From: Misgurnus anguillicaudatus
Taxonomy: Eukaryota > Chordata > Actinopteri > Cypriniformes > Cobitidae
Length of the DNA stretch: 64,000 nt
NCBI RefSeq assembly: GCF_027580225.2
Contig: NC_073352.2
Location: 37,573,501-37,637,500, forward strand
Reading direction: 5' to 3'
Of the stretch, positions 48,811 through 60,367 are shown in pieces. The stretch's first letter is position 1. Every line of letters begins with the position of its first letter. Both the position numbers and the translations under genes were made by a program. The notes beneath the pieces are model-generated. The model did no database searches. It was not told the origin of the DNA and worked only from the letters and a program-made list of their open reading frames with translations.

Positions 48811-49402
48811 ATGGTAAATTAACTGGGCTTTCTGTCCTCGAAGGGAGTTGTGAACCTAAGGCCAAGGATTGAGCCCAAACTTCAACACCCCAACCTTCAA
48901 AGAGCTTGAACATGAGGCTGTGGCTTAAGGGAAACTTCAACCCCCCCCCAGACTGGTGTTTTAAGTGTTAGAAAGGTAGATTGGTCTAATTTAAATACAA
49001 ATAATAAGACTGATTAGCCCTAACTAATTGCTAGTTAGTCATATTCATTCTTAAGACAAAGTCAAAACAACTATGTTTATGCAACTGGCCACATGACTAA
49101 ATGATTAGGCTCCTCCAGAACCTTTTGAACTTCATATAGACAAACAATTGAGAAAAGAGGGGAAAAATCTTAACATTCAGATGTTTGAGTATTTAAAGTT
49201 CATTTGAAGACATATGTCAACGACATTATTTATTTAAATGATACTAAGTTATTCAAGTATGTTCAGACAATATACATTAACAGCCACATTAACTTAAAAT
49301 AACAGTAATAAAGTGTTTGTCATGCATGTTCGGGTGGCTACAGTATGTGTTCCTAATGGTTTACTGTTGTGAGTAAAGGTTTTGGCATGTTGAAACATAT
49401 GG
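48811..49402. other. Intergenic DNA with one arm of a diverged duplication
   Basis: No gene is seen. The part around 48,990-49,200 (TTGGTCTAATTTAAA, AAGACTGATTAG, GCTAGTTAGTCA, AACATTCAGATGT) resembles 50,208-50,400 in the same order with many substitutions, so it is an old dispersed repeat or duplication. A run of nine C lies at about 48,942. Confidence 0.5.
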
Positions 49403-49592
49403 GACGGTTTCCCGGACAGGGATTAGATTAGTCCTAGACTAAAATAAATGTAAGAGCTGTCCAAACTGAAAACAACTTGCACTGACATATCTGTAAATCT
49501 GTCAGTGCCCTTTGTTTTGCCTCAAAATGCACACCAGTAATGTTTTTAGTGATGCATGTTTGTTAAAACTAGTTATATTTCCTAATTAATAT
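49403..49592. mobile_element. Non-autonomous DNA transposon fragment (left end)
   Basis: Begins GACGGTTTCCCGGACAGGG followed by a GATTAG..AGTCCTAGAC segment. I recall this as the terminal sequence of a very abundant cyprinid MITE whose other end mirrors it (CCTGTCCGGGAAACCG). Only the left part is present; after ~49,590 the sequence becomes unrelated AT-rich DNA. The family assignment is from memory. Confidence 0.6.
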
Positions 49593-50779
49593 ATTCATCC
49601 ATTTTTAAATAAGATAAAATTGTATATATAACAATAGATAAATGTGTAAATTTCACCTTATATAACTTTATACCTTCACGCCACATTATCTATTAATATT
49701 TATGTATTATCTACTTTACTTTTTTTGACTATTTATTCCCAGGCAATATAATATTTGTTACATTCTGTGCAAATATATACAATATATCTGCAGGGTGAAT
49801 CGAATGTGTAAGTTAACATAAATTAAACATGTTTACACTGAGTTTACAAGTTTAAGAACTTTTATGAATAGTGAGATTTAGATTATTTGTATAATTGTAT
49901 ATATTTATTTTGTTGTATACCCCAAGACCTGAGCAATTATGATTTATGAAATAAAATAATACATATTTCCCCATTTTATTTGTTTAATGTTATTGTTTTA
50001 GTAGGTAGACTGAGTAACCTAAGCATAAAATATTTTTGAGAACTAGAAGGCCACACTCACTAATCAAAAGTATTGCAGTTCCCATGTCTGCCGGTAGGTG
50101 ACCCCCAAGCACAAACGTCAAATTAAACATGTTTAGACAATTGGTCAATGTTTTGGTCTTTTTCTTTGATGTTTTATATATATGTCATGTACACAAAGCT
50201 TACACACTGGTCTAATTTAAACCCATTAAAGTAAGACTGATGGCTAAGTTAACTGCTTGTTGGTCAGCCAAGTTCGACATCAATGCCTTATGTTTGTTGT
50301 TAACCTCCTGACAACTTATTTGAAAACAAATCAAAAGCTTGACTAGGATAGGGAATGTGTTGAAAGAGAGGACTAAGATTGCAGCATTCAGGTGTCACAC
50401 GTTAAATTTAAATGTATTTGTGATGTAGACTACTTTTAACTGCCCTGTATGCCTTTGATGCTGCATTTGAATGATTATGATGTTTATTAAAAAACTGCGT
50501 TGTGTCATGGTTTCAGGTTTCATATTTGGTTGAATATGGTGATAACTATTGGTTATATAGACTGGTGTTTATGCCTAATGATGATGATGTGTTCATTGAA
50601 TAAGGGTAAATTGAGTTCATTTGAAAGCTCTTATTAATAAACGTGTTCTTTTAAGGCTTCAACAATTAGCATACATTAGCATTTTAAGAAATATAACTGC
50701 TAATATGCTCAGTGAAGTCTAAAATTAACCTAAATCTTGCTAAATGTGCCACTTAAGTTATTTAGGGTAGCCTACTATC
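49593..50779. other. AT-rich intergenic DNA upstream of the integrase gene
   Basis: No open frame of note. The segment 50,208-50,400 is the second arm of the diverged duplication with 48,990-49,200. No recognisable promoter element is seen until about 50,800. Confidence 0.5.
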
Positions 50780-50896
50780 TGAACCACATTGACAGTTGCG
50801 GTGAAACTTCCGTGTCATAAGCGGTTAAATCATCGCAGCGGAAGTTAATACCAAGAGCATCTACACCTACGTAAACAGTCAGCGGTACTGGGAAAC
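50780..50896 (+). promoter_or_regulatory. Putative promoter/5' UTR of the integrase-core gene
   Basis: The 117 bp before the start codon are locally richer in CpG than their surroundings. They hold two ETS-like sites in opposite orientation: AAACTTCCGTG at ~50,804 and GCGGAAGTT at 50,838-50,846. Paired ETS sites are common in TATA-less vertebrate promoters. No TATA box is visible. The site pair is seen; promoter function is inferred. Confidence 0.4.
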
Positions 50897-50916
50897 ATGG
50901 CAGCAGATATTTCTAG
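50897..50916 (+). CDS. Integrase-core gene, exon 1
   Basis: ATG in GGAAACATGG, a good Kozak context, encodes MAADIS and ends at TCTAG|GTCAGT. The donor leaves two bases that combine with exon 2 to give Ser. The short first exon rests on the fit of the splice phase and on memory that related proteins begin MAAD. Confidence 0.55.
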
Positions 50917-51118
50917 GTCAGTCAGTCAGCCTTTCAAAATGCCGTTTATGAAATTATTACGTTTTTCAACGGTTTAAACTTTTTGTGATGTGGAGCGGAG
51001 TTTGTTTTGTTTTCAAGAGTCTTAATTTCCAGTTACCCCATATATGTCATTTGATTATTTCACGCAGACACAGAATGCTCATGTGCCCTTGCGAAAGTTA
51101 ATGGTTGTACAACAGTTA

Positions 51119-51275
51119 AAACCAAAAAACATGGTTACTAAAGTATAACCATGTTAACCACAAAATAACCATGGTTTTAACAAACATGGTTTTAAAAAAA
51201 CATAGTTAAACCATGGTTAGTGTAGTAAAACCATGATTTTGCTCCAGTAATAATAAAAAAACATGGTTACACATT
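51119..51275. repeat. AACCATGG-rich low-complexity repeat in intron 1
   Basis: Repeated AACCATG/CATGGTT words on both orientations (AAACATGGTTAC, ATAACCATG, ACCATGGTTTTA, CATGGTTAG) make the stretch highly self-complementary and able to fold into imperfect hairpins. This AACCATGG pattern is common in fish introns. No protein-coding content. Confidence 0.7.
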
Positions 51276-51561
51276 AAACACAATAATACATTTTCGCTCC
51301 AGGAAACAGTCTAATTTGCAACCTACAGCTTAAACGTATGTACATATATTGAATATATATTATTATTTAAATACTAGATGTGTTTTGAAAGTGTGAGAAA
51401 ATAGTGTTATTTGTGCAATTTATCCCCCAACCTTACTTTCACGTCTTTAATAGTTTTCGGCATATAGCCTATGTAGCTATGTACATAGCACATTTAAATG
51501 AACACATTTTAACCACATCAAATGTCATCTAATGTTCAAATGTTGCCATCTTTATTTTCAG

Positions 51562-52018
51562 CCAGTTGGACCATATTGCAGATGCCCTGGGTATATTGGC
51601 AGCTGAAATTTTAAGACCTGAAGCTGAGATTGATCGAGTTGTCATCAGCTTGGAGAACATATAGTGCCTTGACAATTTTAGCTGCTATTGCAGAATTACC
51701 TAATGAAGAGCATGTTTTTCATTTATTGCAAATGATAATTCAGATGGTGGACCAATGCAGATTCAGCACTGTGATGTCAAGGGAGCAGCTGCTATTTCTT
51801 CTAGAAAACAACTTTAGAGTTGGTGACATAGCACAAATTTTTTGTGTTAGCAAGAGAACTGTTCATAGGAGAATGTCGGAATATGGACTGTCTGTGCGAC
51901 AGACTTATTCAGACATCACAGATGAAGACCTCCAGCATGTAATCTCTGACTTTATTGCTCATTACCCAAACGCAGGTATAAGGACTGTGACTGGACATCT
52001 TAATTCTCAAGGAATAAG
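51562..52018 (+). CDS. Integrase-core gene, exon 2 (contains frameshift)
   Basis: The acceptor is TTTTCAG at 51,555-51,561. The first 100 bases continue exon 1 (QLDHIADALG..EIDRVVISLENI), then meet TAG at 51,662-51,664. Reading resumes one base later as SALTILAAIAELP. The second part encodes the DNA-binding region: a VGDIAQIFCVSKRTVHRRM helix-turn-helix (~51,816-51,873). The exon ends GGAATAAG|GTAATT with two bases carried into exon 3. An ATG at 51,630 in the downstream frame would give an N-terminally shortened protein. Confidence 0.75.
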
Positions 52019-52273
52019 GTAATTAAGAGATCACGTAATTTTCACATATTGTACGGGAGAGTGTGGTAGGTTGTCACACTTTTAAGTTAATACAGAAGTC
52101 CATCCATGCATGCAAGAAAACATGGGATTAAAAGTTAGTTGTGTTTTGATGGACTTCTTAGCATTTTTGGTGAAAAGGATAATGTGCAAGATTATATTGT
52201 TATATGTTGTTATGTTGTGCTATGTTTTTACTGGAAATTATCATCCATATTCTACCTAACATTCCTTCTGAAG

Positions 52274-52429
52274 AGTTCAGCAGTTCCGGGTGCGGCTTCA
52301 TCTAAAAGAAGTTGATCCTGTTGGAAATTTTATTCGCGGGCTTCAACTTAACATTGTCCCAAGAGTGCCATACTCTGTTCCGGGTCCTCTCTCCCTGTGG
52401 CACATAGATGGTAACCATAAACTGATAAG
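52274..52429 (+). CDS. Integrase-core gene, exon 3
   Basis: The acceptor AAG at 52,271-52,273 gives VQQFRVRLHLKEVDP, then YSVPGPLSLWHIDGNHKL. This has the first catalytic Asp and the conserved W-H-x-D-x-N-H block. The donor is ATAAG|GTTAGA. It is fully open in the phase set by exon 2's second frame. Confidence 0.8.
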
Positions 52430-52589
52430 GTTAGAATTTTATTTATTCTGTTTATTAACAAAAAGTTATTTATTTATTTTCTTTGTAGCTTTAGAGAATT
52501 ACTCAGATAACAATGAAAATACTTGTTAAATCTTCAACATCATCTAATCACTTGTGTACATCAAAAGAAACCATATAATAGATTCTATT

Positions 52590-52810
52590 GGATTTAGTGA
52601 TGGGAATTTTATTGGTTGTATTGGAAACTATAATGGTCTCTGTTGGTCTCCATTGGTATTTGTTGGGTTCTATTGGTGGGGCCATTAAATCCTAAAGGAA
52701 TTCTGTAGTGCTTGTATTGTAATGGTAAAAGCTTAAGGTTCCTATTGGTATTTTAATGGAAACCATTAGAATTTCTGTAATGGTTTTATTGTTTTTTTAG
52801 CAGGGCAGTA
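52590..52810. repeat. ATTGG/AATGG-rich repeat segment in intron 3
   Basis: Many short recurring words (TATTGGT, AATGGT, CCATTGG, CCATTA) in an otherwise unique intron, ending TTTTTTTAGCAGGGCAG. It resembles the degenerate interior of a fish DNA element that I recall but cannot name with certainty. Confidence 0.4.
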
Positions 52811-52869
52811 CATTTATGCAGTTTACTGTGTACAGTTGTTTCTGTTTCTAGCCTTATCTGACATTATGC

Positions 52870-53202
52870 TTAAAGGAGCATTTCACCCGTAGAAACATTC
52901 ATCTTTATTGAAAGTGTGTCATATTTGTGGTCAAAATGTAACATACATTTCGAATTTGGTGCCTATGTGACAGAGAAAATGGGTGTTTGTAGTCTTACTT
53001 CCTCAACAAAGATATTGCACTTCCTTCTTTCAATGATGCAAAGTGATGATTTTAACATCATTGAAAGAAGGAAGTGCAACACTGAAATCTGTATTTCTCC
53101 TGTCTCAGTGTCAACTAAGGAAATGATGCACGACCATTCAAAAACATGACTGGGGTTCTAACTATACAAAGATTAATGCAAATGGGTGAAGTGTCCCTTT
53201 AA
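52870..53202. mobile_element. MITE with TTAA ends in intron 3
   Basis: Both ends carry TTAA and an inverted terminal repeat: TTAAAGGAGCATTTCACCC at the left and the mirror of TTAAAGGGACACTTCACCC at the right. TTAA flanks suggest the piggyBac mechanism. The centre holds a perfect 24 bp inverted repeat (53,015-53,038 and 53,057-53,080) with an 18-base loop, giving a strong hairpin if transcribed. No transposase. Confidence 0.8.
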
Positions 53203-53461
53203 GAAATATTGACCAGAGAGTCTTATAGTGGTTCTCCACTAGTGTATGCTGTTGAAACCTTTCCAAATTGTTTTGAGAAATGCATTTACTAATTTGCAAA
53301 TGATGGATGATTTTAGAAAATCACTAAGTGACTGACAAGATCAGAAGTTTTACAAAACTTTAATGTCAACACTTACTTATCTGCTTATTGCAGATAACTA
53401 AGTAAATCTTATTTACTAAGTAAGTAAAGCTTATTGCAGATAAATTTGTAAATCTTTATAG

Positions 53462-53673
53462 ATGGAGAATTGTTATACATGGAGGCATAGATGGATTCAG
53501 TAGGCGTATAATGTATCTTCAAGCCAATACAAACAATAGAACATCAACTGTGCTCCAGTGTTTCCTTGCTGCTGTCAGTTCACATGGTTTGCCTCACCGT
53601 GTACGTAGTGACAAGGGAGGAGAAAATGTTGAGGTGGCTAGATACATGCTTGAACATCCAGAAAGGGGCTCAG
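53462..53673 (+). CDS. Integrase-core gene, exon 4
   Basis: The acceptor TTTATAG at 53,455-53,461 gives [19 protein letters not shown] and then [19 protein letters not shown], with the second catalytic Asp. The donor is TCAG|GTGAGT. A GCTTATTGCAGATAA string just upstream is duplicated 46 bp apart (53,383 and 53,429) and forms two decoy acceptor-like sites, but both would introduce stops. Confidence 0.8.
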
Positions 53674-53780
53674 GTGAGTTGTCATGACCCAATTCATGTG
53701 TCCTTGATGTACTATGTACATATCCAAACCCATAATATACAATACGTTTTAACAAAATATATCAACTGTATAAGGTTTTA

Positions 53781-54349
53781 TTAAAGGTCACATAGCATGA
53801 ACAATTTACGTTTTTCATGTTTTAGTGAAATAATTGGGTTCCCAGTGCTTCTATCAACCTAAAAATGTGAAATTTCAACCCAGTAACTTACAGTATATAT
53901 AAGGTAATTAAAATTTGACCCCACATGATGTTGTAAGGGGATCTTATTATAATAATACCACCCCTTAAAGGCGGGGTACACAATATCTGAAAATGGCTTT
54001 GAAAGAGGGAGTCGGGCTGACTACCAAAACAGCTAATCAGCAGTAAGGGGCGTGTCTACTTACCGACATCTTTGCCTGGATTGCATATGTGTGGGCCGGG
54101 TCTATCAGTAGAAAGTCTAGATTCTATTGGGGTAGGGGCGTGATGTTAAGGTGATTTCAAATATCAACATTGGCTTTCAGAAATCATGGACCCAGCCTTT
54201 ACTCTGCACAGTACAACCATGCTACTGCCATTTAGTGCAGAAAAAGAGAGAAAGAAAAAGTAATTGACAGCACAATTGAGTTTTAATTTCAACAAACCAC
54301 CATCACTGTGATCAGTGTTTGCAATTTATCAGCTCATTTGCATTTTCGA
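53781..54349. mobile_element. Left part of a TTAA-flanked MITE, split by later insertions
   Basis: Begins TTAAAGGTCACATAGCATG. Its matching end (ATGGGACCTTTAA) lies at 60,355-60,367, with TTAA at 53,781-53,784 and 60,364-60,367. The left part ends about CAGCTCATTTGCATTTT, and the right part resumes at AAAGGACACAATT (60,197). Together they make about 740 bp, a normal MITE size. The continuity agrees with a cyprinid repeat I remember, not with a computed alignment. Confidence 0.6.
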
Positions 54350-54469
54350 CTACGTTTACACGTGGGGCTATTTGCATAAACTGACATTTCTACCGTCTTT
54401 GGTTTCAAAAATAACGTGCACGCATATCAGTTTTCAGAAAAGTGTTCATTGACACGTACTTGTGTATAT
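54350..54469. mobile_element. Left part of a DNA element with hAT-like ends, split by the LINE
   Basis: Contains GTTTACACGT at 54,354-54,363, which is inverted as ACGTGTAAAC at 58,579-58,588 in the right part. Further shared phrases (TTTGGTTTCAAAAATAACGTGCACGC; a CACGTACTTGTGTAT boundary) match a cyprinid non-autonomous element that I recall with GGCCCTGTTTACACG ends. It breaks where the LINE tail starts. Confidence 0.5.
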
Positions 54470-54631
54470 TCAATTCAATTTTATTTATATAGCGCTTTTC
54501 ACAATTGGTAATTGTTTCAAAGCAGCTTTACATTAATAGAAGCAGGGAAAAACACAGAAAAATTGACAGATAGCATAAAATAATACAGATAGCATAAACA
54601 GCAGAATTTGCTGTGGCTATGAATCAACATT
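54470..54631 (-). mobile_element. L2-type LINE, 3'-terminal part (minus strand)
   Basis: On the minus strand this ends GCGCTATATAAATAAAATTGAATTGAA, the characteristic tail of fish L2 LINEs. Inward it continues as 3' UTR until the retrotransposon insertion at 54,632. The rest resumes at 56,692 after the target-site duplication. Confidence 0.65.
54627..54631. repeat. Target-site duplication ACATT (left)
   Basis: ACATT immediately precedes the left LTR and is repeated at 56,687-56,691 immediately after the right LTR. Five bases is the usual LTR-retrotransposon target duplication size, so the element inserted by integrase and has kept both ends. Confidence 0.85.
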
Positions 54632-54940
54632 TATCACATACGTGTGTGTGGTAAGAAGAAGAAGACAAGTAGTTTCCAAATAACATATAAACTTTACTTT
54701 CAAAAGCAGAATGAATTCACAACACAGCACGAACACACTTTGCTAACTAACACGACTGAGACCGGACAAGGAAGACTGAAACAAGCACAACTTAAATAGG
54801 GCTCTAAACTAGATAATTAATGATAAACAGGTGTTGACAATTAGACAGATGAACAGAGGATGATGACTAACTAACAGAGGATAACTAATCTAGGAAGGTG
54901 AAACTCAAAACATGCAATGGACACAGATAGGAACGTGACA
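54632..54940 (-). repeat. 3' LTR
   Basis: Starts TATCACATACGTG and ends AACGTGACA on the + strand. It is the downstream LTR in the element's own (minus) direction and contains the stop codon of the internal open frame at its outer part. Confidence 0.88.
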
Positions 54941-56355
54941 GTTCGCCCCCCTCCGGCAAAGCGCGACCTCGCGCTGTGAGAGACAGATGATGACAGAATG
55001 GATGCTGGACTGGGACACAGGAGGAATGGGCAAAAAACTGAAACACAAATAAACAGGCAGATAAACATTAAAGTCCATGGTGGTAAGGGAGATGCAATGA
55101 GCCATGGAGGAATGGACGGAGGGAGGAGCCATGGAACGGGCAGTGAAGGACGACGGCAGGATGGCCTCCATGCTACGACCGACGGAAACCAGTTGGAGGA
55201 GAACAAGTGAGCAGATGGAGAGACGATGAGGACAAGCAACATCTCTGGCTTAGAAGACCCAGGCGAAGTCGAGGTGATGAGCGTTGAAGGTGGAGCCAGA
55301 GTGCCCAAGGACTGAGGGGGAGCTGGAGAGACCAAGGACAGAGGTGATCCCGGAGGGATGGAGGAACCCGCTGTAACCAGAGGGGTGGAGAGGCAGAGCG
55401 TAGCGGCCGACTCGCAAGTCCAAGGTGGAAGTAGAGTGACGAGTGACCAAAGGGGAGCCGGTAGGACGAGGGAACCCGGCGACGCCACAAGGCTGCGGGT
55501 CTCGGGTGAGACCGAAATAGGGAAGAGCTGAGGCTGAGTCGATAGGTCGACAGGACAGGATGGAGTGCAGGGAACAGAGGATGACGGTGTGAATGCAGGA
55601 TCCTCGCATCCAGATGCTGCTGTAGGTTGCATGGCCGGCGATACAGCGTCACTGGGCACCGGGCTGCAGACATCTAACAAAGACGTGAACTGAGACTTGA
55701 CTAAACTAGGTGATGGCAAGATGACAGATACAGATGGGTGGGAATGGGTGGGAAGCAGGACCTCACTGCTCCAGTCGATAAGCCAGTCCTCGGTTTCAAT
55801 ATCCACCAAAACCCCTTCGGCCACTGAAGTCACGGGCTCACATCCCTGGTCAGATTGGTGAGTGGGCTCTTCATCCTGTACGATAGTAGCCTCAGTCCTC
55901 TTCTCATTGGGATCTGGCTTACTCATCGTGGCGGGTAGTCCTTCTCCGTCTGCGGGGGGCTCACATGATATCTTTGCGGCCATGGGTGGTGGATCGGGTT
56001 CTGAGGTAGGCTGTCTCGCTGGTGCTGAGTTGGATTGGACGATTGGGTCATATTCTTCTACGGGGGAGACGATGAAAGGTGATTGTGTAATACACAAAGC
56101 AATATTAATGTAACTTGACAATGACCATACTGGATTTGCTTGTGGTATTACAAACCGCAACTCTTCGTCCAGTCCAACCCAGAACCCCTCCATAAGGGTA
56201 AGATCACTGCAAGTGGTGTGGTGGCAGATGTCTAGAAACTCCTCCACATATTCTTCTAGACTCTTGCCGTTCTGGAAGAGAAAGACGATTCTTTCTGAGG
56301 AATGTCTTGCTTTACCTCCAGGGTGTATGTTGATGGCAGCAATATCCATCTTCAT
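54871..56355 (-). CDS. Gag-like protein of the LTR retrotransposon
   Basis: A 494-residue open frame starts (Met at 56,353-56,355) 22 bases inside the 5' LTR. Residues about 30-70 resemble the Ty3/gypsy-type Gag core (KSLEEYVEEFLD, then LMEGFWVGLDEELRF: hydrophobic helices ending in a G-L turn). The remainder is Pro/Ser-rich low complexity without a CCHC zinc knuckle, and it reads into the 3' LTR, so the C-terminus is probably not native. Only Gag is present. It could supply nothing but structural protein, or be non-functional. The long uninterrupted frame agrees with recent insertion. Confidence 0.65.
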   Translation of the reverse strand: MKMDIAAINIHPGGKARHSSERIVFLFQNGKSLEEYVEEFLDICHHTTCSDLTLMEGFWVGLDEELRFVIPQANPVWSLSSYINIALCITQSPFIVSPVEEYDPIVQSNSAPARQPTSEPDPPPMAAKISCEPPADGEGLPATMSKPDPNEKRTEATIVQDEEPTHQSDQGCEPVTSVAEGVLVDIETEDWLIDWSSEVLLPTHSHPSVSVILPSPSLVKSQFTSLLDVCSPVPSDAVSPAMQPTAASGCEDPAFTPSSSVPCTPSCPVDLSTQPQLFPISVSPETRSLVASPGSLVLPAPLWSLVTLLPPWTCESAATLCLSTPLVTAGSSIPPGSPLSLVSPAPPQSLGTLAPPSTLITSTSPGSSKPEMLLVLIVSPSAHLFSSNWFPSVVAWRPSCRRPSLPVPWLLPPSIPPWLIASPLPPWTLMFICLFICVSVFCPFLLCPSPASILSSSVSHSARSRFAGGGRTVTFLSVSIACFEFHLPRLVILC

Positions 56356-56377
56356 TCCAGTTTTTGGTCCGGTCTTC

Positions 56378-56686
56378 TATCACATACGTGTGTGTGGTAA
56401 GAAGAAGAAGACAAGTAGTTTCCAAATAACATATAAACTTTACTTTCAAAAGCAGGATGAATTCACAACACAGCACGAACACACTTTGCTAACTAACACG
56501 ACTGAGACCGGACAAGGAAGACTGAAACAAGCACAACTTAAATAGGGCTCTAAACTAGATAATTAATGATAAACAGGTGTTGACAATTAGACAGATGAAC
56601 AGAGGATGATGACTAACTAACAGAGGATAACTAATCTAGGAAGGTGAAACTCAAAACATGCAATGGACACAGATAGGAACGTGACA
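56378..56686 (-). repeat. 5' LTR
   Basis: Same 309 bp as the other LTR with one visible substitution. It would hold the element's promoter. Followed on the + strand by the ACATT target duplication at 56,687. Confidence 0.88.
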
Positions 56687-56815
56687 ACATTATAAGTGAG
56701 CGTATTAATAATGTAATGTATAGAAGAGAGTGCTAAGTTAAGCCAATGAAGGCTGACTCCCGGGGTTTAAAAAACCCCTAGGAAAAAAGTCCTAGGAGGA
56801 AAAAACCATTGGGAG

Positions 56816-56936
<121 letters not shown>

Positions 56937-57307
56937 AAACGAATAAGGAGATTAAACGGGTTCTGCCGGTGGTCATTGGTCAGGCATCAGCTGGGCATCA
57001 CGTTGACGGACGGACAGTAGATCAGAGGTGTGCTGACCTTCACATTTACCGGAACTGGGTCTGTTTGTCTCATTGTCCTCGGGGTCGAGGATGAGACAGG
57101 GAGAGAGAAACAAAATCCTATTAGCGTAGGGGCCGTTCACATGTAATGCAAGTGTCACACAGTGATGTGGTTAAAAAATCAGCTTGGTTCCAGACAGGCT
57201 AACTATTGCGGCATAAGTATATTACCCACAGTTGAGGATTAAGCAAATTGGTGGCCCCAAGGCAAAGCTATGTATGGGGCCCCCCATCTGATCTTTAAAA
57301 CAGAAAC

Positions 57308-57495
57308 CCATTTGACTAAGGCCAGAAGCCCCACTGTCATCATTAATGCAGGTTAAGTGGCAAACGGGTCTATATGGCATACTATTCACAAGACCACAGG
57401 AAAACACCAAAATCGCAACCCGACCACACGTGCCAAACCATTTGACTAAGGCCAGAGGCCCCACTGATGTCCTTAATGCAGGTTCGGTGGCAAAC
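57308..57495. repeat. Two-copy tandem duplication, 130 bp period
   Basis: CCATTTGACTAAGGCCAGA..GCCCCACTG followed by TTAATGCAGGTT..GTGGCAAAC occurs at 57,308-57,365 and again at 57,438-57,495 with about 15% differences. It falls inside the LINE-derived segment. Confidence 0.75.
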
Positions 57496-57814
57496 TATCT
57501 ACCGCAGTTACCTTACAACACCGGCCTATTATACTCATGATGGAACTGAATATAGACTAAGTCAAATATGTGTCAAAATAAGATTTGTCACCAAAAATCA
57601 TTCCCTTTGCTGAACACAGAGATAGTTGTGGCCAAATTAAGACTCAACCGTCTACTAATTCAAAGTTTCAACATATTTCTTAAGAATATTAATTAAATTT
57701 ACCATGCTTTGAAGTGTAAGTGTTCATGATAATAAGGTTTTAATTTATTTATTTATTAAGTTGTACAAGCTAACTATTGTGAGATAAGTACCTTTACTTG
57801 ACAAATTATGTGAA

Positions 57815-58265
57815 TGCTTTGTTAAAGAGAAAAGTCTTAAGTCTAGATTTAAAGTTATCGACTGTGTCTGATTCTCGGACATAGTTTGGTAAATCATTCC
57901 AGAGCTTAGCGGCTAAGTAGGAAAAGCCTCTACCACCTTTAGACATTTTTGATATTCTAGGGATAATTAAGTGACCAGAATTTGGGACTGCAGTGCACGT
58001 GATGGATTGTATTCTGATAGTAATTCTCTAAGATATGAGGGTGCTAAGCCATTTAAGGCTTTGTAGGTGAAGAATACTGTGCGGCAGACATTGGAGATAG
58101 GGCTATCGATGGATAAATTGCTGTCGAACATCACACCTAAATTCTTAACTGTGGAAGATGGTACCACAGTGCAGCCATCTATGGGCAACTTGTAATCTGA
58201 CATATGTTTGTAGTGATTCGACTCAATAATAAGTATCTCTTTCTTATTGGAGTTATATATAGCAT
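57815..58265 (-). pseudogene. L2-type reverse transcriptase remnant
   Basis: Minus-strand frame 57,967-58,203 reads SSTVKNLGVMFDSNLS (the N-L-G-V block after the catalytic palm) and ISNVCRTVFF, then jumps directly to YKALNGLAPSYLRELL, leaving out the usual ~120 residues between. After a frameshift at about 57,966 it continues LIIPRISK, GRGFSYLAAKLWNDLP and FKSRLKTFLFN, the usual C-terminal signature of L2/Jockey-type LINEs. It is inactive. Confidence 0.75.
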
Positions 58266-58274
58266 AAGAAAGTT

Positions 58275-58594
58275 ATGTGCCATCCAGTCACTGTATATAC
58301 GGTCAAGAGAATGCCAGACCTCTAGGTGGCGGTGTAACGAGAAGCTAAAGCCCACGTAAGCCAATCAGAATCCCGAAAACAGCAACGAACTGTGACGTTG
58401 GCTGCTTAAATATCCGTTTGTCTCAGTTTACATGCAACCGCTCGACCGAAGGTTTTTAAAAATATTCACTCTGGCCGGAGTTTTTTAGAAAGAATCGGTT
58501 TCAGAGGTAAGGTCTCGGTTTGCATGTACAAAGGGTGCAAATGAAGGGAAATGTCTCAGTTTTTCAAAATAACCGTGTACGTGTAAACAGGGCC
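58275..58594. mobile_element. Right part of the split DNA element with hAT-like ends
   Basis: Starts around GTTATGTGCCATCCAGTC and ends CGTGTAAACAGGGCC. The terminal ~25 bases are an inverted, diverged copy of the left end at 54,350. The internal GACGTTGGCTGCTTAAATAT and TTTACATGCAACCG segments belong to the same remembered repeat. It abuts the TTAA of the next element at 58,595. Confidence 0.5.
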
Positions 58595-60195
<1,601 letters not shown>

Positions 60196-60199
<4 letters not shown>

Positions 60200-60367
60200 A
60201 GGACACAATTAAAACGGCACATTTTTGTTTGCACCTAAAAAGTGGCATTTTTAACATATAATAAATTATCTGTGGGGCATTTTGAGCTTAAACTTTATAT
60301 ATGTATTCTGGGGACACCAAAGATTTATTTTACATCTTAAAAATGTTTTGTGACATGGGACCTTTAA
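60196..60367. mobile_element. Right part of the split TTAA-flanked MITE
   Basis: Runs from TTAAAGGACACAATT to ATGGGACCTTTAA, and its last bases are the inverted copy of the element's start at 53,781. It is separated from the left half by about 5.8 kb of inserted elements. Confidence 0.6.

Larger units (their letters stand above)
54632..56686 (-). mobile_element. Non-autonomous gag-only LTR retrotransposon, young
   Basis: Two 309 bp direct repeats (54,632-54,940 and 56,378-56,686) flank 1,437 bp. By eye the LTRs differ at one base (54,710 A versus 56,456 G). Read on the minus strand, the LTR starts TGTCACGTTCC and ends TGTGATA. A purine tract (CGGAGGGGGGCGAA) lies just before the 3' LTR at 54,942-54,955, which fixes the minus-strand orientation. 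No protease, reverse transcriptase or integrase is encoded, so mobility would depend on another element. A primer-binding site is not obvious. It interrupts the 3' UTR of an L2 LINE. Confidence 0.9.

Noticed and set aside
55173..55673. A 166-codon minus-strand frame, and others overlapping the gag-like frame
   Set aside because: These are alternative frames of the same retrotransposon interior, with no recognisable domain.
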